A DNA stretch of 64,000 nt from Mesorhabditis belari (lineage: Eukaryota > Nematoda > Chromadorea > Rhabditida > Rhabditidae), in the NCBI GenBank assembly GCA_958450365.1, contig CAUEEP010000580.1:1-64000 (forward strand). Reading direction: 5' to 3'. Shown here in pieces: positions 56,043 through 64,000 of this stretch. Position 1 is the first letter of the stretch. Each line of letters begins with the position of its first letter. The notes under the pieces were generated by a model. That model was not told the origin of the DNA. It worked only from the letters and a program-made list of their open reading frames with translations, and made no database searches. The position numbers and the translations under genes are program-made.

Positions 56043-57194
56043 TGGTGTTTGAAATATTTTAAGCGGTTTTTGGCGCAGGCAGCAAGTTTATTTATGAGCT
56101 TATGGGTTGACACCGTAATACTCTTAATAGTGGCGCCCCTCGCTCTATAGGAGCGTCGCGTAGTCCAAGTTTACTCTCAAACAAACGTTCATATCTTAAC
56201 ACCAGGACGTTTGCTTCTGCGCCCTTAGGTATCAAATTAAAGTAAGAGAATGGGTGATTTTTTTGAGATACAATCGTCAAAAAAGTCTTAGTCGGCCGGT
56301 CAATGTTTTCTCATTTTCCTCCCGTTAGGCCGCATTCAAATAAATCGATCCCAATTAGTTTTTTTTGTAGTATTTCTTGAGAGCTTTAAGATGATATTCT
56401 TAGATTTTTGATATGGCTCTAAATAGAATTTTGCAAGCTACTTTTGCATAAGATCGTAGGGTCCTTTTTCTCAAATTCTCAGGTTCATAAAACTACAAAA
56501 CTGCCAGTAGCCTTTCATTTTCGAGCCAGAACAAAACTAATAACTAAGTAATAGACGATCCAATACCATTACAATTTGAATCGTTTTGAATCCATTCATC
56601 CATTCACTTTTGAAATACAGATTTTCAAACATCATGCCTTTCAAATAAGGTTTTTTCGATCACAAAACTCTTGGTTCAAAGGATATCGAAAAGCTAAATG
56701 GTTCATTTTAACAGCTTTGAAAATGCTACATAAAACTATTTGTGGTCAATATATTTGAATGTGATCTAGGGACCAAGTGAACATTGACCGGCTAAAACTT
56801 TTTTCGACGACTCTATAACACAAATTTTTAGCAATAACCAGCGCTTGGGGAAAAAATGGCATTGAAAAGTGGCCAAAAAGCCAAATTTTCAATCATTTTT
56901 TCTAGGTGTAGCGCTTTTATTGTGTAAATCTCTTAAATTTACCCCGCCCTCTACAAATTCTTTTGGTCCCATGATATCAAACAAATGATTCATTCAAAAA
57001 AAGGGGAAGAGAGAACTTTTGCATAAAATAAGTGGTTCACGCTTTGTCTCGATGATTCAACAAAATATAGCAACTGAATCGACTTCGTAATCGACTAGGA
57101 CGTCTTGCCGCCGTTCTTTTCAACGCCCCTCTACTTATCTTGTTCTACGCAGAATCTTTTGCACATCGATCGTTCTTGTCTTGGACGATCCAAG

Positions 57195-57820
57195 AGTCCT
57201 CGTGCACAGAAACTACTCTCTAAGGAAAGTCCTACATCCTCTCAATTAGTTCTAGCTTTTAAAGAAATAACAGATTCTTTTGAAAGCAAAGGACTTTGTT
57301 CCAAACCGGGTGTCCTATCTTTCTTTGACTTGAAATGAGCGAAAACCTGGGAACTAAGGGGTTATCTCAAGATCTAAAAGTAATTCAATTTTTGGCTGGG
57401 TAAATTCCAATTTCTCCTTAAGATAAATAATACTTCTCTATCTTCCCCTAGTAGCGCCTTTAGTGGTCAAAGATTTGAGAGTTTACTTATTCCCCCTTTT
57501 TCCAAACTGTCACTGGCTGTCATGTCCCAGAGTTTTCCAATTGAATACTCTGCAACACCGACGACTAATCATTGACTTATTAGGGTGTTTTCAAATCCTG
57601 AAGTGCAAACATTCTGATCCCTTATGCGAATTTCTGCCCTCCTCTGCCCCCTCAAGCTCCAGAAGACTATATCTTTTAAGTAATTTGTGATCCCTTTCTA
57701 ATGGATTCTTTTCCAATTGCTTTCACAATCGTGTTGTTCGCGCTTGGAATTCTAACAAATAGCATAAGAAACTCACCCATTTTGCCTGTTTTAAAACGAG
57801 CAAGTTCCCGTCTAGCACAA
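57195..57820. other. Block present only in arm B, upstream of drp-1 copy
   Basis: About 0.6 kb with no counterpart in arm A, where the flanking text (CAAGACAAGAACGATCG and TTTGCCATTCCCC) lies about 0.1 kb apart. I see no TIR, TA duplication or transposase. It ends near a hydrophobic reading frame (MDSFPIAFTIVLFALGILTN at 57701) that has no family match. It could be an insertion in B or a deletion in A. Confidence 0.6.
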
Positions 57821-57981
57821 TACTGCCATTTTCGTATTAAAATTCCTATCTATGGTTTATGGACGTTTGCCATTCCCCCACTTTGCGTTTTCCCACCAAA
57901 TTTCTTTATTGTCGATACTATTTTCCTTTTCTATTCTGTGTGTAAAATTTGCCGGTATATATATATTAGTATATATATAAG

Positions 57982-60900
57982 ATGGAATCCTTGATCTCAA
58001 AAATCAACAAACTCCAAGACGTCTTCGCTGTGGAAATTCGGATCGCGTGAAGCTGAGATTCAGTTACGCAAATTGTTGTTGGAGCACTGGGTAGGCTGGT
58101 TTGCCATATTGTCCAATACAAGAGACTTTATGCATCCAACTTTGTTGTTTTAAGGAGAAGTAGAGCTCTTATATGGAATAGTACTTATTGATTGCTTTCT
58201 TTGAGGTAGAAAGAAAAGGGTTGGAGTTGTCCAGCCAGCCAGTTTATTAACGCCGCACCTTTTAAAGAAGTCACCTATTATTTAATTAAGTCCCAATGCT
58301 TTGGTGCCATGTTTGTAAACCGTTAACCTAGATTCTATTGACTCAGGTGCCAGTAGAAACTCGGTGATCAGAAGCTATCGTCAGGTCGTGATTTCACCCC
58401 GAAATTTTACTGGCATGGTACTCATCGACCACTCATTCTACAACTATACAACAGCAGCGAAGATGAGGAGAAACCGGGACGTGAAGGTACATTGAGCCTC
58501 TTCGTTTTTGTTTTTTCTGCAAAGAGTTTATAATTGACAACGCTCGTTTATACGCTCGTTGTTAATGAGGAGCACTGCTTCTTATGCTTCATAACTTGAT
58601 GAAACTAAAATGGATTAAATTTGCTCGCAACTCCCGTTTTACGACTAATAAACAAAATTTATGATTAATGAACAAACATCCAAATGTTTCCAGGTGATTG
58701 GAAGCAATTCCAGAACGCCACCAACGCAAAGATCTTTAGGGATTTCGAGTTGGTGAGAAAGTTCGCTGATGCGACGGATCGTCGACCGGAACAAATAAAG
58801 TGAGATTTAGCCTACTTGAATTGTAAAATGAAGCCTTTTTAAGTTGCTTAGACAAAAATTAACACACTTAGGGAATTGATGACATGCCGATTTCCGTTGA
58901 AGATCTTCTCGGATCGTTTCCCTCGAATTCCGATGCCAGGGTCGATCTTGCGGGAATGACGAGAAAATCCCTGTCGGCGATCAACCACTTGATATTGAAG
59001 TAAGAGCGTGTTTAATTATAAGTATTTAATACGATTTTATTCAGCAACAAATCCTCAAAATGATCATGCACTGCATCAACAACCCCAACTCGATTATCCT
59101 GGCGGTAACTCCAGCGAATCAGGATTTTGCTACTTCGAACCGATGGAAATGGCCAAAGATGTCGATCCGGAAGGTATGCAGTTAAAATTATCCAAAAACG
59201 AATAAGACAAATTCTTTGCAGGTGAGCGAACGTTGGCGGTTTTGACCAAGTTGGATTCGATGGATCGTGCCGCACAAATGCTTGGACATCCTATCGGGTC
59301 AACTCGTGGACGTAAAATTAGGAATCGTCGGTGTGGGTGAATCGTTCGCAGGTCTCGGATTCGGTTTTATTTGGTAGTTAAACTCTATACAGGCTGAATT
59401 ATCATGGCCGAGAAGCCAATGGACGAGGCCTTTCAAGCCGAGGAGGCATTTTTCCAGAAAGATTATCCGAATTTCGCGAAAACCCAGGGCACACGCTATT
59501 TGTCCGTGAGACTTAATGTGGTAAGTAGAAAAAATATACAGACTGAGTATTTAGAGCATGGCTGGAGAAAAAGTTAATAATAGTCATAGGCCGCCTGGCC
59601 ATAACACTCCATGGATTTTTGGCTTGGTATAGCTAAAACTCAGTCTGTCAAAGTTGAAACTCAAGTCATATTATATGGCTTGGAAGTCCGTATAACAACA
59701 TAGCAATCTTAGACTTTTCTAGCTCTTGATGAATCACATTCATGAATGTCTGCCAAGTTTGAAAGACCGAGTGGCATCGCTCATCAGCCCGTATGGAGTC
59801 AAGTTGAACGTCTACGGAAGGCCGATCGAGGACAAGAATCAAGCGCTGCTGAAAATCCTTACGAGGTAATTTTTGAGAATTATGCAAGGTGACTATAAAA
59901 AAAACGCTTTCAAATGGAATGTTCTCAAAAGTTCTAATGGCTGCAGGTAGCTGCTTTGGCGTGAAAAGCGTTTATTCGGGCTCAGAAAATTTTCACGCTT
60001 TTCTTCTCTTTACCATATTTTGATACCTTGTACATGGGATTATGGGTCCCACCACCACTGCCATCATCGCCATGCCGCCACCACAAACACTTGTATTTTA
60101 CCGAGAGTTTCCCTGTACCCAGAATGTGAAAATTGTTTTTATTGTGTGTGCACAGTGCTAGTTGAGGCTAAATTCAATCAATGAATGAAAATGCAAAACG
60201 AGCAAGCTAACTTTTCACTCAAGAAATGGCAGGGAATGAGTCATTTGCCATGTGGCCATGCAAATGCTCAGTAAAATACAAGTGTTTGTGGTGGCGTGGC
60301 TAGTGATCATGGTAGTGGTGGTGGTGGAGCCATGATGGCACCCATAATCTCATGTACAGGGTATCAAAATATGGTGAGAAAGAGAAAAAAGGGTGAGACA
60401 TTCCTGAGCACAAAAACACGCTTTTTTGACACCAAAGCGGACACTAGAACTTTTTAGGAAATTCGATATGAAAACGATTTTTTTATGAGACACCCTGTAT
60501 GTTGACATAAATTTTGAATAACTGTAAACATTTATGATAGATTTTCCGCTGCCTATAGGGCTACGATTGAGGGTACAACGCGTTATGTTGAAGCCGAAGA
60601 GCTGTGAGTTTTTTTGGTTCAAATGAGTATTTTTGAAAATTTAGATGTGGTGGCGCAAGCATTTGCTATATTTTCCACGAGATCTACAGCAAGTTGATGA
60701 ACAGCATTGATCCATTAAAGAATTTGTTGCCATCGGCCATTTTGGCGGCTCTACGAAACGCAACGGTTAGCGAATTTCATATCTTATAGAGTTAATAGGC
60801 ATATGTATGTAGCGGAAAACGTCGTATACCAATCTAGATTTAAAAGGTATTAAAAATTCGCCCAGAGATCTTACGATTTTCCAGGGTGCCCGCCCAGCGC

Positions 60901-63313
60901 TTTTGTGCCCGAGGTCGCCTTTGCGTTGCTTGTGAAAAACAAATCCAACGCTTAGAGGAGCCTTCATTGAAGTAAAATACAATTTATATATTTTTAAAAG
61001 ATCTTTTTCAGATGCGTAGACCTTGTGCACCAGGAGCTTCAGAGACTCGTTTCACATTGTGGCAAAGATGTTCAGGTAGAAATTTTCTCAGAGTTAAAGG
61101 ATTAAGGAAAAGGCTAGTCTATCCTAGTCGCTAATAGACGAACCTCAGAATTTCAACTAATTTTAGTTTGCTAATTCCAAGGAAGAGATAATGTATTATA
61201 GGTTTACATAGTTTATGTATTGTAAACGATTTCAGCAAGAGATGACTCGTTTCCCGCGTCTTTTCAGGAAGCGATCAAGAGAGTTTTGGGTAACATTCTG
61301 AAGGATCGACTCAACAAAACCAAATCTCTGGTTAAGTTTTTTCAAACGTTCACACGTGAGACCCAAATTTAGGTGGGAAACTTTCTTGCCGTCGAGGGCG
61401 CCTACATCAACACTCGACATCCCGAGTTCGCCGACGCGAAACTTATCGATTTGTTCAAAGTTTGTATCAACATACCCTATTGAATAGACATGTCGATGTT
61501 GTTAACTGGGAGATCATTCTCATGGTTTAGCAAGTGAGAAGAACGGCCGGGGGCTCGATTTGCGAAGTCTAGATTTTGCATTCATAGTCCCGATCCTATA
61601 AAGGGTGTTTAATAAAGTTCAAAATATCCTTGCGGAAAATTGAGATACGCATATTTATTCGTTAAACTAAAGGAAATGTTTAGTACCAATAAGCTGACAA
61701 TGATTTAGAATTCATTTGTCGAGAATCTTGACGAACGAAACGAGCAGAAGGAGTTGGTCGCTCGGAATGAGGCGAGAAATGCGGCGATGAGAAAAGTAAG
61801 CATTGCCTATTTGACTTCTGTATAGAAAAGGTGAAACGTTCACATTCCAGGAGTTACGAGATCAGCAAAGGCAGCCCCAACGTGCTCATCTGCAACAAGG
61901 TGGGTGTCCACAACTATACCTTTGAAGTGCCCCAGTTGGGCCCTTGGTCACGCTGGGCGACTTTTCTTAAAACTTAGACAGTCAATCATTTTGAATTTGG
62001 CATATAGAAAGCCAAGAATTTTTGCCCTTGTGAGTTACTCTTTTTTTAAATTGTGTGTTCCTTGGTCGACTATAAAATTCTGTAGTCTCAGAAAATTGGC
62101 TAGGTAGGCCTCGAGAAAAACGGATCTAGGGACCTTTCCAAGAGTGCTCCTCTTGCAAAATTTTTAATTGGCCAAACTCGGCTCTTTTTGGATATTTTTG
62201 AATACTCGTTTTTCTCCTAATAGCAAAAACTCTTGGCTCCCTATATGTCGAATTTCCAAATGATTGACTATCTAGGTTTTAAGAAAAGTCGCCCGGGGTG
62301 TCCGAGGGTTCAACTGGGGCACTTGAAAGGTTTTCAAGAAAGGCAAGAATTTCCACACGCTTTTCAGGTAATTTGAACGAAAACACTTTAACAAAAGTGC
62401 CGGAGAAACTGGTGAAAGAGGAGCTGACGCCCAACGAACAACGCGATTGCGAGATCATGGGTGGGAAGATTACGAGAGAGATTACGATAGTTAATTAAGA
62501 TGGATAATATTTCCAGTTGTCTATAGTGAAAGTTAGATTTGTAGAAGTTACTGAAGTTAGTAATGTTACTGAGTTTTTCTAAAGTCCAGGAGTTTCCAGA
62601 ACGTCTCATCGCCAGCTACTTTTCGATTGTTTGCAAGAACGTTCAGGACCTCGTGCCGAAAACCATTATGCACAACATGGTCGACTATGTCACTGTGAGT
62701 TTAAAGTTTAAATTGGGGATGCGGAGGGGGGAGCTTATCAAGAGCGAAGAACCACTTTGAAAAGAGGCTACTTAGAAGAAAGTTTGCGTTCTTGTTCTAA
62801 AGATATCAATTACCTGTCACTTCCTGGGGCTCCTAAAAGCTGATTATGAGCTCACATATGAGACATGGAACCACAGTTTGGTTGCTTTGTAAATTGTGAG
62901 TTTAGCTTCTATCGGCGTTTGTATGTCAGCCATTCTTCAGCACCGTGACGCGAAACCCCAGCTGTACTTGTAGTTATGAGCCAATTTTAAACTCCAACTC
63001 TAGGGAGCCCTAGTATTATAGCTATTTGTAACTTCTTAATTCGCTAGTAACTTCAAAGCACTAATTCAGCTTTTTGATTTTTAGGAGAACCTGCACGCTG
63101 AGCTCGTAGGCGCTCTTTACAATTCGTCAAAGCTTAACGAGTTGCTCTGGCGAAAACGAGCGAATGGCTCAGCAGCGAAAGGAGGCGATGGCAATGTTGG
63201 AGGTTTCCGAATGTATTCTGATTCTTTTATATTATTATCTAGGCTTTGAATCAAGCAAATGATATCATTGAGAAGTGAGCGAAAGTGATTTGGTCGATTA
63301 TGAAGTGTTGTAA
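57982..63313 (+). pseudogene. drp-1: DRP-1 dynamin, arm B copy, disrupted
   Basis: Mirror of the intact gene at 32542-27218 with all 20 exon positions recognisable. Exon 1 has extra bases (GTGGAAATTCGG) leading to TGA and lacks the normal end. Exon 2 has lost the P-loop text SAGKSS (it reads GCCAGTAGAAACTCGG). Exon 4 has extra bases around GATTTCCGTTG and ATGACGAGAAAATCC. Exon 11 lacks a T and an A in two runs. The last exon lacks a G (ATTGAGAAGTGAG), which truncates the GED. Together these would abolish GTP binding and assembly. The concentration of small indels could also reflect poor consensus in this arm. Confidence 0.85.
59884..60501. mobile_element. MITE in drp-1 intron 8 (arm B)
   Basis: Mirror of 30036-30655 at the same intron position, ending TTTTTTTATGAGACACCCTGT. 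Confidence 0.7.
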
Positions 63314-63427
63314 TGAATAAAGTTTCATTTTGTTTGTTGACGTTTTACCATGTTAAGTTGATTATGAAATGTCGTAGTTTAAGTTGTGTTTATGGGCGAT
63401 TTGAGGGATATAGTTTTATTCACGAAT

Positions 63428-63439
63428 CGTATATAAAAA
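63428..63439 (+). promoter_or_regulatory. TATA box of the small hypothetical gene (arm B)
   Basis: CGTATATAAAAAG, the mirror of 27092-27103, about 90 bases before the ATG at 63530. Confidence 0.45.
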
Positions 63440-63529
63440 GATTAAAAATCGACCCAATTAGCAGTTTAGTTTAGATTGGTTCTGATTGAGCCTTTGATTT
63501 GTGAGTTGGATCATAGATTGAGTTGACTC

Positions 63530-63766
63530 ATGGTGTCTTGTGTTGTGGTAGGAATGCGTTTGACAAAGCTCAGCCAAACCCAACCGACGATGTCTTTATT
63601 CAGCACTGCATGCTTTGGCTTACAATTAGGCAATCAAGTGTACGCTCGTTTATGTGAAGGGACGACGTTTTTGGGAACGAAAAAGATTGACGAGACAGAT
63701 GATCCAGAGTCCGGGTTGTGCCTGCCGGAGTGTGTCTATTGGAGAGAATTTGATTGCGGTGAGTAG
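63530..63766 (+). CDS. Hypothetical small protein, 5' exon (arm B)
   Basis: Mirror of 27002-26766; 78 codons with only about two residue changes (MSLFST for MSIFST; PECVYW for PEYVYW). The probable donor GTGAGTAG is kept. It is one of the few gene copies open in both arms. The remaining exons lie beyond 63770 and possibly beyond the window. Confidence 0.5.
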   Translation: MVSCVVVGMRLTKLSQTQPTMSLFSTACFGLQLGNQVYARLCEGTTFLGTKKIDETDDPESGLCLPECVYWREFDCGE

Positions 63767-64000
63767 CGGATTTTCCTCGATAACTCTAGAACATCAGCAT
63801 CACCTTTGAGCTAGGTAATCGAGATAACGTGTGGCAGTGGTTCGATTGAATTTTCGACCAGCGACACACCTCAATGAGGAAAGAATTGTAAGAATGCCAA
63901 ACATAAGTAAGATTTGCATAAATTCCAGAATCATTCACAAAATCACTGTTTCCCGCAAACTTCACTGCTGAATGGGCGGCTCAAGTTCGTTGAATCGATC

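Larger units (their letters stand above)
48612..64000 (-). repeat. Arm B of the very large inverted repeat (runs off the window)
   Basis: Reverse-complement copy of 26531-41239; see arm A for landmarks. It is about 0.68 kb longer, mainly because of a B-only block at about 57195-57820. It ends at the window edge while still matching, so the true arm is longer than 15.4 kb. Confidence 0.95.

Noticed and set aside
57701..57994. Hydrophobic reading frame as a membrane-protein gene
   Set aside because: It straddles the border between the B-only block and the mirrored drp-1 upstream region, and the mirrored part is not open in arm A.

Overview
The window looks like nuclear DNA of a nematode, most likely a free-living rhabditid. 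The evidence is many short introns with TTTTCAG-type acceptors, a tRNA-Cys of Caenorhabditis type, serpentine chemoreceptor fragments, TTAGGC-like repeats, and a dense load of mariner/Tc1 elements and foldback MITEs flanked by TA. No bacterial or viral signature is seen. Many coding stretches carry single-base indels in short homopolymers. This suggests an incompletely polished long-read assembly, genuine gene decay, or both, so broken frames should be read with care.

Left part (1-26.5 kb): accessory, transposon-rich DNA. A decayed short-chain dehydrogenase gene lies on the minus strand (about 3969 down to 700). It is interrupted by a mariner-derived element, its last exon is duplicated at 1.2 kb, and a chimeric fragment lies at 7.0 kb. 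A patch of telomere-like GCCTAA repeats sits inside it. Next come a 556-bp mariner MITE inside a hexanucleotide repeat, a 1235-bp mariner with a D..D34D transposase relic (7620-8854), a membrane-protein exon, and two small genes for secreted peptides (10528-10882 and 11421-11819). From 13 to 25 kb there are nested TA-flanked elements, several Tc1-like transposase relics, tandem repeats and a scattered chemoreceptor relic. A protein-kinase fragment lies at 26.0-26.2 kb.

Right part (26.5-64 kb): a very large inverted repeat. Arm A (about 26531-41239) and arm B (about 48612 to the window end) are inverted copies of each other around a unique 7.4-kb spacer. Each arm carries, from outside inwards, a small hypothetical gene, a 20-exon mitochondrial-fission dynamin (drp-1), a gene with tandemly duplicated exons, several foldback MITEs, a small charged-protein gene, a class-3 lipase gene, an F-box-like gene and a tRNA-Cys gene. 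Arm A's drp-1 can be spliced by eye into an uninterrupted 678-codon frame. Arm B's copy has a destroyed P-loop and several frameshifts. The lipase pair is damaged at different places in the two arms. Arm B also has about 0.6 kb of sequence upstream of drp-1 that arm A lacks, so the arms are not simple mirror images.

Spacer (41.24-48.61 kb): a mariner MITE, a hypothetical multi-part gene on the minus strand, a second mariner relic, a degenerate tandem repeat, and a protein kinase gene on the minus strand with HCDIKPEN, DFG and APE motifs.

The most unusual feature is the inverted duplication itself, with its inner edge next to tRNA-Cys and its outer edge beyond the window. It could be a true palindrome (recent inverted segmental duplication) or two haplotypes joined head to head by the assembler. 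The sequence alone cannot decide.
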